Shown here: positions 33,707 to 46,125 of the stretch, one piece after another
How positions within the stretch are numbered: position 1 is the stretch's first letter
Layout of the letters: each line of letters opens with the position of its first letter
Assembly (NCBI GenBank): GCA_902702965.1
Contig: CACRXP010000667.1
Location: 149,955-213,954, forward strand
Source: Spirometra erinaceieuropaei
Taxonomy: Eukaryota; Platyhelminthes; Cestoda; Diphyllobothriidea; Diphyllobothriidae
Direction of reading: 5' to 3'
DNA: 64,000 nucleotides
The notes under the pieces: model-generated
What the model was told of the DNA's origin: nothing
Database searches by the model: none
The model's input: only the letters and a program-made list of their open reading frames with translations
Translations under genes and position numbers: made by a program

Positions 33707-36700
33707 CTGGGTGGGTAAAACAATGATTTAGACAATATAAGCGTATAAGTGAAAGTTCTCTATCATTGACAGGTGAACGGAACATCGACTGAAGACAGGT
33801 AGCCGGAAATATTGCAATTTTGCAAGACCATATGGACTCAGGTCACTGTTACCACTAAGAAAGTGTTCACTGGTCGGGACGGTTGGTAATCCATGCAACA
33901 GGGACATAACTTGCCTCTCATCTTGCGGGTGGATGCTTAGCTGTTCCTGGTGGTCGCCTGCTCGCCATAAGAACTTAAACTATGGCCATTATTGTTCGGC
34001 GAACTACTGCACAGCATCTATATTGTGTGGTAAGGAGCTCAAGAACTAGAGGCGAACGCAGCCATTGCAGAATTGCAAGAATCAATTTCCTCAGGAAGCG
34101 CAAGTTTGCTAACATAAGCATATCTGATGGTGCCTTTTATCCGCTGACGTACCCCTTTGCATCCACTCTTTCTCNNNNNNNNNNNNNNNNNNNNNNNNNN
34201 NNNNNNNNNNNNNNNNNNNNNNNNNNNNNNNNNNNNNNNNNNNNNNNNNNNNNNNNNNNNNTAGCTTCCACTTCTTTCACAGCGCTTTGTTTTTGCCTTC
34301 CACTTTTTGCCTTTTTTCTGAGTCCCGCTCCTCCTCCGTTCCCAACCTCTTTTTTGCGAGCGACGCAAAACAAATTCCCGAACAGTGCTGCGTTCTAAAG
34401 TATCGGAATAGAAGAACAAGTGGGAGCGAAAGCGGTTGCCCGACAGGAGCCCGAATGGGGAAAATGTAGAGATGACTTCCGTCGTCTGTCGCCCGGCCGT
34501 CAGACGTGTCCTGGCTAAGAGTTATTGATCACAGATACTGTCATTTGTCCACGCTCCGGCCCCCTTCGGCCTCCGTTGACAGCAGCCCAGGGGTGACAGC
34601 AAACGTGCCCTCATCCACTCCGGGTGCCTCATTTGCGTGTGGCAACGTCATCGACCACCCGCTAGACTGACGGTCACCCTACCTCCCCCCCCCCTTGGTC
34701 CCGCCCGCTACCGGGCGGCCAGACAGCTCTAGGACCCGCGTTAGTAACCGCGCTGACAACCGTGGGTGGGCGGCGAGGTCCCTCTATGAGTTAGACTACA
34801 AGCCAAGATGCCAGCCCCCACTTCACGCTCTGGCGGAGGGAAAGACTGTGACCGTGTCTACAACCTCAAATGCGTTCTCTGTTTACGTCAGATATGCGAC
34901 AACTTACGGCTAGTCCAGAGAACACGTGTTAGCAACAACTGTCCGCCCCTCCTAACAATGCGAGTAAACACTAGGTTAGAATTATCGCCTTGATCTGACT
35001 GGTTCTATAGTTTGTGCGGAAGCGGTACGTGGGCACGTTTGAGAGAAATACTGGTACCAAGTGAAATAAGAACTAGGTGGCCGGTTTGTCGAGTCTGTAT
35101 GGCAATTTCTAAGTTCAGGACTCTGCTTTTGTATGGAGGCGAACACTGTGCAGGCTTCGCGATAACCATGGCCACATTTGACCCGTTCGTGCGTCCCAGG
35201 AAAATCAACCGATGAAGATGTCCGTTTTTCGCTATTCCGCTTAACCGCCCCTACCTTAATTGGTTCATTTCCAATCAAATTCCCTAGGCTATGGGCATAA
35301 ATCCCATAATCACTCATCTCCTTCTCGCGCCGAAAATATGTCCACTTGTACAATTCTGGGAAGTTGATGATACACTTCAGAAGATAATCACTCACAAAGG
35401 CGGATGCGGTTGAACGCAAATGTTGATTATTAACTAATTGCTCCATCGTTGGTTGATGGCTTTCTAAGCGATGGAAATCCCAAAGAGGCAGTAGAAGTAG
35501 AGGATTTCACTACTCTTGGTGAGAACTATTTAGACGTTAAGTTTTTCAACTTTTGTGCCCGCTTACGAGAAGATGGGAAGGGAATTCTCCATGCGACTTT
35601 CGACACACCTCTCAAGTTGCATAGATGCCTCAGTCGACTGATTCGATTTCCTACTGGAAGAGACTTATTTCGATGATCCGTGAACAATTTACTCCTCTGT
35701 GTGGCGACTTAAAATGTGAAATTCCACGTCCTTTGGTTTTATTAGATCTAGAAGTACTTAACCATGAAGACTGTGACTCTCATTTCATGCCCGGCATTTC
35801 AGAAACGTCCCCCTTGACCAGAACGAGCACGGTTAACCAAACATAAACGGAAAGCCGCGCTTAGCAAAAAACATTCGTCTGTTTCAGAATTCCACGGCTA
35901 ATGCTGAGTCTACGCTTTTTAGTCTCCCAAGCTCATCTTGTTCAGTCTGGCAAGCGTAAATATATTCATCTGCAAATCATTGTGGAACGCTCTCACTTCC
36001 CAGCATATCCCGACACCTCTTTTCACTTTACACGAATGATGTGAAGGCGCTCAACGACCTCGGGGGTTTCGAGGATGCCGCTGGCATACGTGTTGGTGTC
36101 CCTGACTGACGTCAGTCACTGTCTTCTTCCGGAGGTCCTTGATAAAGTCTTAGAGTGAGCTTTCACATAACGACCAGAAAACATTTCACTGCGCTTTTCC
36201 ACTATGACCACCTACTTATCCTAGAGCATTTATAATTATTTCGAAAACGTCTTATACTTCCGTTGCCTTGGTGTTACTTTGTCTTCCAATTTCTCGCTTC
36301 CAGTGCATATGGATTTCAGTTTTAAATTTAAACTTGTCTGCTACATTCAATGGTTGCATTTCTGTAGCGCTTCTTAGCTCTTGGGGTGAAGATTCATAAG
36401 TGTCGGTAGTAAGCACATTTGACTTGTATTCAGCAGTCATCTTTCCTGTTTTACCAACAGATAAACTTTTCGCATAAACTTCTAGCGCTTATATGATTTA
36501 TTCTGTTGCCGGCGATACGTATTTCTTTCTAGACAGTATTTGTCTACTCTGTTTTACCTTCACCAATACAATTTCGTAATGCTGTTGATGGAAATAAAAT
36601 TGGCTTGCTCTGCCTAATGATCTGGAGTGTTCTAAGATGGTAAGGCTACGTACGTGAGAGAATAAGTCAGGTTCCCTGTATGCATTATTCAAATCTGGTA

Positions 36701-37311
36701 TTCCGGCATGCTTTGGGAGTGCCAAGATCGAAGGTTAAGTTCAACGAAGTTTCCCGCATCCTCTGCACCATTTGCTCAATTATAGCATACACTATAAAAG
36801 GTGGAATATTTTAAAATACCTTTTTCTCCCACATGAGGAAGTTGGCAATCTCGGGTGCTAAACCATGGAGACGAACTTAATTTTCTGGCCTATGAACTGA
36901 TTTAACCCCACAAAGGTTTCCTTACATAAGTACTGGAATGAACTTATCGACGGCAATTACGAAGGCAAAGTTTTGGCTTCTAGCTTCTAGCTTATTCTGC
37001 TAGGCACCCCTTATTTTAACTTCACTGGCTGAATGGCACTCACCAGAATCTTGTCGCTTTTAATTTTTTCATAGGGAAGTTATTAAAAATGTCTTGCTGT
37101 GAAAGGAAATTTCAAAGATGGTCGATGACGAGTGATACTTGTTGCCATGTCTGTTGAGCGGATCACTCTCCCTAGTGGATCAGCTCCTATGGGAGTGGCA
37201 TTTGGGACTGTGATTACAGCAATGACCGAAAGACACCCCAATATGTTTTTAAACAACCGAAAATGCAAAGGCATATTTCAAGTATAGAAGATAAACCGCC
37301 GCAGAGGCTAC
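33707..37311 (-). other. Intron between lectin exons (3605 bp), includes assembly gap
   Basis: It lies between two phase-1 exon borders. It contains the N run 34175-34261. The minus frame 35260-35446 (FPELYKWTYFRREKEMSDY) ends near a donor-like AAG|gtaggg and could be an extra exon or a nested gene, but I cannot identify it. Other frames (35449-35846, 36252-36440, 36498-36725) are not recognised. Confidence 0.5.
34175..34261. other. Assembly gap (87 N)
   Basis: A run of 87 undetermined bases. The frames crossing it are artefacts of translating N. Confidence 1.
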
Positions 37312-37458
37312 CTGGAAGGGTTGGACATCGGTCTGACTGCGTATCAGCCTCCAGACTGGCATGCAAAACAGCGATAACATCCTTCGGATGGCGGCCACCG
37401 CACTTGATTTCCATGTATGTGTCTAGGCAGACGATTTCCTTTTTGATAGCCTGAGGAC
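37312..37458 (-). CDS. SUEL-type lectin domain 2, first half (exon of EVA-1-like gene)
   Basis: Minus-strand exon of 147 bp. The acceptor is taatctttaattttag|GT, chosen over the closer ctcag because only it keeps phase with the previous exon (CCA A|GT). Donor is CCAG|gtagcc, phase 1. It encodes PSPQAIKKEIVCLDTYMEIK, then CGG, DVIAVLHASL and RCPTLP. The pattern VC-x9-C, followed by I-x-V-L-x-A and a third cysteine, is the first half of a SUEL/Gal_Lectin domain. A seven-residue linker (EPSPQAI) separates it from domain 1. Confidence 0.88.
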
Positions 37459-38161
37459 CTAAAATTAAAGATTAATTAATTTTAAAGATACGAAATGAGC
37501 TCACGTTGGCTACTAAGGGATTATTGAGAAAATGTTTTCCTTCTAGTGAAAGCATATGTTAACTGAAGGCATACCCTTCAGGTCTTTTTGATTAGAATGA
37601 CACCTGCAGCAGAAATCATAATCAAATATACGGTAAAATACTTGATTCATCAGCTTATGAATTGTATGATGTCTTCATTTTGGCAGTCCTATAATTGGAA
37701 ATTCCGGATATTTTTTGGACGGAGGGAAAAATGACATAATTTGCAAGTCACATTTTCTACAAACGCGCCAAAAGTAACAGCTAGCCATCGTCATTGGCAC
37801 GCGAATTTTCAGGCTGACGAAACGTTAGGTTTGTCTGCGATATTTTGGATAACTCTGGCTAGACATTGCGCCCTGCTACCCAGTAACATACATCTTTTCC
37901 CATCCAAATGATCGATATGTCCTCATGCAACAATCTTCGAGGGAATGTTTGAATTGTCATTTTTTGGCTTTATGCGGCTTCACCGCCTCCGGTTTCTATG
38001 ACACGTAGTGACCTTAACACAAGTCAATATTGTGTTTACTTCACCGGCCATTGCAGATTCCATATCCTCGGTTTTCCCAGACGCGCTTAGGCAGCTGGGG
38101 GTGAAAACAAATTTGGATCATTTAGTGCAAAGAATGGCCAGTTGCGGGGATGGACACTTAC
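37459..38161 (-). other. Intron (703 bp) between the two lectin domains
   Basis: Starts gtaagt and ends ttttag on the minus strand. No repeats or nested genes recognised. Confidence 0.75.
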
Positions 38162-38285
38162 TTGGCTCGCACAGGTATTTCACAAAGAGGTCCCGCCTTA
38201 CGTAGGCACAGCTGGATTCGTTGGCAGTAAACTGGTCCGGTGAGATGGAACAGCTAAGTTTGCCTTCACAGAGCTGCTTGATGGG
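38162..38285 (-). CDS. SUEL-type lectin domain 1, second half (exon of EVA-1-like gene)
   Basis: Minus-strand exon of 124 bp: acceptor cgtctgtttgtttcag, donor CCAA|gtaagt, enters in phase 0 and leaves in phase 1. It encodes PIKQLCEGKLSCSISPDQF, then ESSCAY and LFVKYLCEP. LCEGK-x-SCSIS, the late cysteine and Y-x-C match the canonical second half of a SUEL/Gal_Lectin domain. Joined to 44768-45015 it gives ...KMKDVTS|PIKQLC, completing domain 1 with eight cysteines. Confidence 0.9.
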
Positions 38286-41200
38286 CTGAAACAAACAGAC
38301 GTGAATAAGTGATGAGGAGGAGACAGCCTACCAGACGGATGACAATTACAGGCGCTCCTGACTGATTTATTTGTCATTTAGACAGGTTTGTGCAATGATC
38401 ACAATCCAGCCGTAACAGTCAAAGCACTGCCTCCTGTTCACAGGACGAGCAACTGTCTTTAAAGTGCAAGCGTTAGAATCCACCTCACTCATATGTGCAG
38501 CCGCAGATGGGTCTCCAGACCAGATTTGTACGTCGGCAGCGTGCAGAACAACTGACGAACGTCCTAATTATCATTTCGTATTTCATTCCCATTGGTCAGA
38601 AAATAAACAGAAAAGGTTTAGCCACTGCGTACAACTACTGTCTCAAAGTCCTGAGGCGTTAAGAAGGATAAAATCAGAAGAGTCGCATGTTAAAATAAAG
38701 GACCCAGCCAAGAGATATCTTTGAAAGCGACGGCGGAGGAAGGTAAACGATCAGCTTTCCAATGGTCGAACAATGAGAAGCATTACTTTCCCGACTGTCC
38801 AATGACTTGCTGTACGAGAAAATTAAGGCTTTTATCGAGGAGTTTAACTTGGTTAGATTTCTACGCCTGTAAGTACATTACGCTGTGGACCGCAAGGCTA
38901 TCACTCAGGTATGAATACCTGGAGATTTTGGTTGTCATCGTAATAATGCGCATTCGCCGTTACCTCGCGTTAAAAGAAATAAACTCGGCGTGTGGTTCAC
39001 ATACACCACTCACCGTGCACTGCTCATTAGTTTGGACATTTTACAACGTATATGAAGAATGTTCGCATGCAGCGAACTGTGGAAAACAGGCAGGATAAAT
39101 ACCGGTTTTGCAAGCGAAACGAGACCGTCGTGGAGTTCACGAATTATCGGGTCAGTGACAGTGAGCATAGACCGGGTCGGTTTCTCGCTGATTGCAGCAT
39201 TGCCACTTGTGATTCAAGTAGCAGCTCGCATTACTTATCTCTCTTTCATGGTACTTACCCTTCCCGATGCACTCATCAGGATGTAAACCTAACGAGACTG
39301 GCTGCTAGGTGTTAATTCAAGTCTCAGTGGCTGGTGTGCCGCAGTGTGTTCTGACTGTAGGATTAAACACGAGTTCAAACCTGAATTGATGTAAAATCTG
39401 ACGGCGGATGATCACTAATCCGTAAATGGCCATTCTAGAGGCTACGCGGGTCCATATTCTTGCCGCAGGCGCCGTGTAAGCGAAGCTTGACATTTTAATC
39501 TGTGATCAGAAACTCCAACACAAAAATATTTCTCCTAGTCTAATGTATGAGTGAATTTTGGACAGAAACCACTTATCGTCTGTATCACCTAAAACGTACC
39601 ACTTACTTGTTTGTTTTTTCGTTTTTGAATATGGACAACAATGTGGGGTCAGGCTAATACGGTCAGTCTTTGATCTTTCACAGTTTCAAAACCAATACAC
39701 TGAGTGGTTTCAAGTGAGCGTTCAGTAATTCGTCATTTGAACACTGCTGCAGTCCGCATGTGAGCTGTATAGCGAGGTTTGTTTCCAGGATGTTATCCAA
39801 GTCGACCCTCTTGCCATCGAACAGCTGAATGGCATTCAGATGGATCTAGCTAAAACTGCTAGCCTCGGGTTTTGTTTCAAACATGTGCGATGAAGTCATC
39901 TGCCTGGCTTAGTGGTGCAACCCTCCGTCAGATGAATGTCAGCTGCAAGAAGTAATTGAACGGACAGGAAACGTGTTTCCTCAGTGCTCATTATGTCGTC
40001 TGGTCGTAATGGCGGTGTTGCCTCAGCGAAAACGACAACTTAACTTAACGGCACAGCCTACGAGAAAGTAATCGTTCGCGAACACGCGGCCGACCCGTGC
40101 ATTTCATCACCACACGAGCCGCGACGACTTACACGCCCTGGAACTTGTCCCAAAGTAACAGCTTGCAGAGTGCACTTAGCACGCGCTTGATTAACCCCCT
40201 CAAAAAAAACTAAAACCCGCACAGATGGGGTACATAAATGATTAAGGTCATGTTTGCAGGGACTGGAAGCAAGCGGGGTAGGGAGAGTGGTGTTCATTCC
40301 CGTGCGAGGACAAAGATTCGACATTCTGGGGGGAAGGGAGGGGGGTGTGGCGGAGGGGAGTCACACCTACGTGCACCAGTTCCGTCTTGTATCCTGACAC
40401 TGCGCGTGAGGCAAAAACGAGGATCACGGGGTCAGAGCGAAAGTTGCTGGTGCAGAGATTTATGGCCGCACGACTAACACCCTCCTTATCGGTATACCTT
40501 CGCCTGAGCGAGACATGCGTGACGCGTCGAGGACAAGGACAGGCGGCTTGACGTACTCCCCTGCCACCGCATTGTATGAAAGCTTGTGGGTGGATATTAA
40601 GGCGGGAAGATGACTTGGCAGGCGACTTCGACGTCTTGGCAGAATCGCCAAAATGTGAGCACAGAACTAGGGCCACCAGGATTCGATCAGCATAGAAAGA
40701 TAACCATGGTTCTGTCGGAAGAGATGATTTTTTGAGAAAGCATGTCTACGCCCTGCATGTGTTTGCAAGAACAGTTCAGAGGTACTCTGAAATAACAAAT
40801 GATTGGTCGACCTTCGCTACAGATTACAAGACGCAAAAATTGTGTGACGGAGGAAGAAGGGCGGTTGGTATGGCAGTTTCCAATTAAACTTTTATAAGAC
40901 GCTCGAGATGTGGGGGTGTTCATTTGGAGGCATCCCTAAATGGGTGATAAGTCGCACTATGCGAATGGTGACTACTACTCACGGTTCTTAACTGGTACCC
41001 AATTCTCATCTGCGGCTCCCTACACTCCACAAGTAACCACCTCGATCAGCGGGCTACAGAGGTGACGACATTCGATGTTGTTTTCGCAAGTGCGACAATT
41101 CTGTTCCTATTTCAATCCCTCCCTCCCTCTTCCTTTATATCTCTCATCCACCTCCCGCCCTCTGCTTCCCTCCTTCCTCTTTCATTTTCTCCCCCTCCTT

Positions 41201-41528
41201 CCACTCCAAAATGTCCTGAGGAATGGGCGACGCGCAATCCCGTAGGCGGCTCAGGCTAAACGCGTTTGCTATCCAATAAACAAAGCCGGCCCCCAAATGG
41301 AGTTCTGAAGCCGTACGGGGTACCCTAGTAGCGCCATTTAGGAATAGTATTGTTCACCCCTCGGGAGCTGGTGACTAGAAAAGGTGCCCTGAACAAAGGA
41401 AAGGAAATCATGCTATCCTTACATATACTATGGCTCCCAGATGCAAAACTCGTGGTCGAAAACAACAAGGAGAGCGATCCTTGTTCCTTGCCTCACAGGC
41501 TGCTGGGGTGCGACCGCTCATTCTGGCA
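38286..41528 (-). other. Lectin-gene intron, 3' part; no nested gene recognised
   Basis: Part of the 6482-bp intron between 38285 and 44768. The GC-rich 40240-40680 segment has a 142-codon open minus frame (CGGRGVRQAACPCPRRVTHV) without a known domain, possibly repeat-derived. A G-run cluster is at about 40327-40360. A pyrimidine-rich stretch (tccctccctccctcttcc) lies at 41116-41210, perhaps the 5' region of the LINE. Confidence 0.45.
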
Positions 41529-43660
41529 GCCTAAAATGTTCGTTCTCTTTTACAGCCCGAGGAGCGACCGGTTGAAAAGGGGGACTGCGCTAGCTGCTCG
41601 GGATCTGGCGCGCCACAAGACGCACATCAGTGTTTTCCGAAAGACCCTCTCCTCCGAACAAGGTCAGCTGAAGGATGTGGATGCAGGCCATACCTTCCAC
41701 TCTAACGGCGCCCGACGGCAGAGCGACGCGACGGTGGTGTCGCCTTTGCCATCCGGAACGACATCGTGGGACAACTGTTCTGCCTGCCGCAGTGAACTAA
41801 CGATCGCCTCATTGCGTCTGCCTCTTTGACGAACCAAATTGGCCACCGCATTCAACAGTGGCTACACTGTCTCCAATGACCAGCGCCGACGAGGCGAAGA
41901 CCAAATTCTACGACGACCTGCACGCCTTTCTGGAGACTTTACTGAAAGCGCAAAAGCCGGTTGTCCTCGGGGACTTCTGTGCGCCAGTTCGGACAGATCA
42001 CGCTGTCTGGAAAGGTGCTGGGTCCACATGGAATCGGCGGCTGTCACAAAAACGGTGGCCGTATTCTGAGAACCTACGCAAAACAACCCCTCCTCCAAAT
42101 CCGCACCTTCTGCTTTTTGACGCGAAAGAAAGCCACCTTGGTGCACTTCCAATTACGACGCTGACAACTAGTGGACTACGTCCTCGTCCGAGGGCAGGAT
42201 CAACAGAACGTGCTGGTGACCAGGCGATCTGTGACGCAGACGGCTGGACGGACCATCGCCTTGTTACAGGAAACCACAAGGTAAACGGCTGACAGGTAAG
42301 TTAAATAGTGTTCTGTTTCAGTTATCTGCCCAACACTTCCATATCAGCGATAACTCAGCCCAGTGCTTGTAACAACTGGAGCCTCCGGACGACAACGCCA
42401 CCGTGGAGACTCGGTGGTGTAAACTGCGGAATGTTATTCACTCCACTGTCGTGGAGGTCCTCGGGTGTGCACATAACCAATATCAGGACTGCTTGTACGA
42501 CAAAGACGTAGGCATCAGCAACCTCCTCATCGAAAATAAGAGACCGCACAAAGCCCACACCAGACACCCGATCGACTACCGAACTTCAGATTTCACTTCT
42601 TTGTGCACCACCGACGGCGGGGGATGAGGAAATCCCGAATGGTTGGCAATGTGGAAAGAATTCAGGGGTATGTGGACTGCGATGAAATAGACAACTTCTT
42701 CTCATCGATCAGGACGGCCTACGGCCTCACGTCCAAAAGAACCACGTCACTTGTCATCTCCGATTGAGCAACGCTTCTAATGGAGAAATCATGAATTCTG
42801 AAGCGCTCGACCAAACACTTCAAAAGTGTCCTCAACTGCCCATCCACGATTTTCGACACAACCATCTACCGGCTCCCTCGTGTAGAAATTACGACAACCT
42901 GGAGCCCCTCCCTGCCCTCCCTGCAACCCTCCGAGCCGTGCACCAACTCTTCAGCGCTGGAGTTCGACGCGATCCCTGGTCGAAGTTCAAAAGCACCGTG
43001 GCCCTCGGCCAATGGACAATCTTGAAGGGCCATTCTAGCTCGAGGACAATTTCCTTAAGATGCATAGGATGCGACAATCGTCCATCTTTACAGGCGAAAA
43101 AGGAACCGACAACCCTGTGAGGATAACAGAGGAATCCCGTCCCTGAACATCACCGGAAAGCTGTTCACTCCCATTCTCCTCAACCGTCTCAACAGATATC
43201 CCGAAAAAGCACTTCTGGGGGCAAACCAGTGAGGCATTCGACGACACCGTAGAACCCGTGACACAAACTTACCTGTCCGCCACCTGCAAAAGGTATACCA
43301 GTCAATGCCAACCCACCTCTATGCTACCTGCATAGACCTGACGAAAGCCATCGATACGGTAGATCGCAGTGAGCTGTTGAAAATTATTCAGCATGAATAG
43401 CCCAACTGACTCAGTATATCCCAACCTGTTCTGCCACGCTACTACCGAGCATCCACCTCACGCATCGTCCTGGTGGGTCTCCCGAGAGTCCATTGTACAG
43501 GGACTGGTGAACCAGTGACTCGGTGCATCAGCACATGCCAGTCGCCATCGCCTCAACTGCCCACATTGTCCACGCACATCCATTCACCGCATGGGCTTAT
43601 TTGGCCCATGCATCCCCGCGAAGGTCAGCCGTAATTAACAACAGGCTTGACCACATACTC
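41529..43660 (+). pseudogene. Decayed non-LTR retrotransposon (LINE) ORF: endonuclease, RT, C-terminal zinc finger
   Basis: The sequence is broken by many stops and frameshifts but the order is clear. Endonuclease parts: ERxTALAARDLARHK-like block near 41570-41625, SSEQGQLKDVDAGHTF, then [20 protein letters not shown] and [15 protein letters not shown] at 41915-42020, then [11 protein letters not shown] at 42235-42265. RT parts: DNRGIPSLNITGKLF (43127-43170) and TCIDLTKAIDTVDRSELLKI (43325-43385), which is RT motif A with its catalytic Asp. RT motif C (ADD) is absent: the sequence jumps to a C2H2-like tail, RLNCPHCPRTSIHRMGLFG, at 43547-43605. The internal deletion removes the rest of the RT. 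It lies antisense in a lectin-gene intron. Confidence 0.85.
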
Positions 43661-44767
43661 CACATTTTCCCATTGACGCATGTATCAGACATGCACTCCT
43701 CATCTTCCTTCAACACCAGGTGGATTCTCAGTTGTGCGCGAGGTCCATGCGGCGCCCGTCATGATATACGTATATCCTGGTCAAGTGTAGGCTGTCACCG
43801 GGTGGAGTATAATGAGGTATAATGACGCGCAGGCCCAAGCCGTGAGAACTGGGGTCTGTTCCGTTACCCCTATCCTCTGATTATTGTGTTGAAGTCCTCG
43901 TTAAGTGTTTGTTGTGGACCAGGGGTGTGGTGGTACGCCTAGGTGGTGATTTCAGTCGTGCCAACCACGTGGCCCCCTCCCGTTTTCCGCTTTCTTGAAT
44001 CTGTCAAGACATTGGGTCCAGGGGGGTGGGGGTGGGGGAGACGAAAGTGTGGTAGATGCTGCTAAAGTCTGCCACCGTTATAAATGAAATCGCCCGTCCC
44101 TGCTCTCAGGCGGCTGTGGAGCACACGGTGGACATTGGCGGCAACGACGGTCAAGTACTTATAAGATACTCATCTTTTAACCGATGCTACAATACATATT
44201 TTCCCTCTATTCTTTTGAATGTCAAGATTTATTGTCACAGATATCCCACTTCTATGTATTTTAAGGTTTGTTGGCGCTATAGATGACACCGAGGCGATAG
44301 TACTGACAACTTGCTATTGAAACATCTCATCTCACTCTTCATGCTTTTATCATCACGGCTGCCACTATCCCTGAGTCGAGATTACCCCTACGTCTTCTTG
44401 GCACTCAACGTCACACACAATAGCCATCCATCATGCAATTAGAGCGTCTGGTTGATAGATTGGAAGAACAGCATCCAGCCAACGCATTGTCAGAAAAGTC
44501 ATCATAGCTTCTACATAACAAGCGCCTGAATAATTAAAGCCTGGAGGACGTTATGCCTAACCAAGTGCTGCGTTCACACGCGTTGTCTACTGACCGGACG
44601 GAGTTGTGACGTCGGGCTCCAGATTAAGGTCTACAAAGATGTCTACATGATCCTCAGCATTCAATTATTACAAGGATTATCCCTGTCCTTAAAAGCAGAC
44701 CTCTTGACTAAATACTACAGGCAACAGTCGACTATTTGTATTTCATAAGGGGAGAAGAACGACTTAC
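43661..44767 (-). other. Lectin-gene intron, 5' part
   Basis: The first 200 bases continue the LINE 3' region (cacatactccacattttccc). A G-rich motif (ggggggtgggggtggggg) lies at about 44018-44040. No other feature seen. Confidence 0.5.
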
Positions 44768-45015
44768 AGACGTCACATCCTTCATTTTCAGGCACTGGGA
44801 TGAAGTTGCGGGAACTGCGGTGAAGTGATCGTTTTGACTTGCGTCGCAAGGAGGAAAAGAGGCGTTAAGAGCCTGAGCTGTGGTAGAGAGGACATCCTTT
44901 GGCCCGAGGATGGCAGAAAGGATTGCAATTTGTGATCCAGGAGGACATTGGAATGGAAATGTTTGGCCGTGGCACATCAGTATCCCCATGCTCTTGAAGG
45001 CGGAATATGTCGAGT
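44768..45015 (-). CDS. SUEL-type lectin domain 1, first half (exon of EVA-1-like gene)
   Basis: Minus-strand exon of 248 bp: acceptor ttttttcctattttaatacaaaag, donor ACGTCT|gtaagtc, phase 1 in and phase 0 out. It encodes MGILMCHGQTFPFQCPPGSQ, then IAILSAILGPKD and two more cysteines (FPPC, SSQC) before KMKDVTS. MCHGQ, QCPPGSQIAILSA and GPKD match the opening of a SUEL/Gal_Lectin domain (VC-x-G, C-PPG-x-I-x-I-L-x-A-x-YGR). The frame stays open upstream to an ATG at 45094, so an alternative is that translation starts there, but that N-terminus is a poor signal peptide. The best overall match is the EVA-1/EVA1C family, cell-surface proteins with two such domains that act as guidance co-receptors in other animals. 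Confidence 0.88.
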
Positions 45016-45124
45016 CTTTTGTATTAAAATAGGAAAAAACAGCCAGGATATGTAAACCGTTGGATGCATGCGTTTGTAGAGGGAGATCACGCATTTACCG
45101 GTTGCAAGCACACCAGTGATAATA

Positions 45125-46119
45125 CAGTGCGTGACCTATCTCATGAAATGTCGGCTGAAATTCTGAAATGTGTTTTCGATTAGAAAGGATTACTTGGTCG
45201 CGGTTGTAATACTGATTACCTTTAGACATACTCTTATAACATTTTGGACTCGGTAGGATGTCTGCTTTAAAATGCACTTCTTTTCGATCTCCTGTAGAAA
45301 GCGTGCTCGGGAAAAAAGGACTATTTAAGTAGCATGCATTTTTTCCATTGATTTTCGATGGTGTTGGAAATTCAAATATATTTCATAGAAACCACAAACA
45401 AAAATGTGCTTTCTTTTAGTCAATCAATAGAGAATCACGTCCCCTTTATATTTTATACTTAAGAAATGAGTATAATTAGGTTTTAAAAAAGTTTATAATT
45501 ATGAGACTTTTTAAGACTGCGATATGTCCGTTCACATAGCACCGTACCTGGTCGTTTACCACTGCTCCTCATGAAATATACAACATGGTCCGCATCCATT
45601 GCAAAATTTTATGGACCCTGTATGATATCTCTTTAAAGACATAGAAAAATATGGGATTTTCTTTACGCGGAACGTATGCGCCTCGTAGAGTGTAATCACT
45701 AAGCCCTAATGCAACGAATGATCAGGCTCCCAATTATTCGGCAATTAGAAAACTTTTTTAAAACCTAATTATACTCCTTTCTTAAGTATAAAGTATAAAG
45801 AAGACGTGATTCTCTATTGATTGACTAAAAGAAAGCACATTTTTGTTTGTGGTTTCTATGAAATATATTTGAATTTCCAAGACCATCGAAAATCAATGGA
45901 AAAAATGCATGCTACATAAGTAGTCATTTTTTACCAAGCACGCTTTCTACAGGAGATCGAAAAGAAGTGCATTTTAAAGCCGACATCCTGCCGAGTCCAA
46001 AATGTTATGAGAGTATGCCTTAAGATAATCAGAATCACAACCGCGACCAAGTAATCCTTCCTAATCGAAAACATATTTCAGAATTTCAGTCAACATTTCA
46101 TGAGATAGGTCACGCACTG
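45125..46119 (+). mobile_element. Foldback element with TA-flanked CAGTG termini, copy 3 (best preserved)
   Basis: The ends are TA-CAGTGCGTGACCTATCTCAT and ATGAGATAGGTCACGCACTG-TA, a perfect match over more than 20 bases, with TA on both sides as for Tc1/mariner insertions. Arms of nearly 400 bases (about 45125-45500 and 45735-46119) surround 240 bases of unique interior shared with the copies at 3.5 and 7.4 kb. No transposase; mobilised in trans if at all. It lies just upstream of the first supported lectin exon. Confidence 0.92.
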
Positions 46120-46125
46120 TACCTG

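Noticed and set aside
33982..34419. Open frames of 138 and 126 codons on opposite strands
   Set aside because: They cross the N gap and are translations of undetermined bases.
37790..37835. Hammerhead-like string gctgacgaaacgtt
   Set aside because: It has no stem II or GAAA in the right order; resemblance to the core is accidental.
40248..40676. 142-codon minus frame with CPCPRR motif
   Set aside because: GC-rich, no domain known to me, no exon borders, open on both strands; probably repeat-derived.
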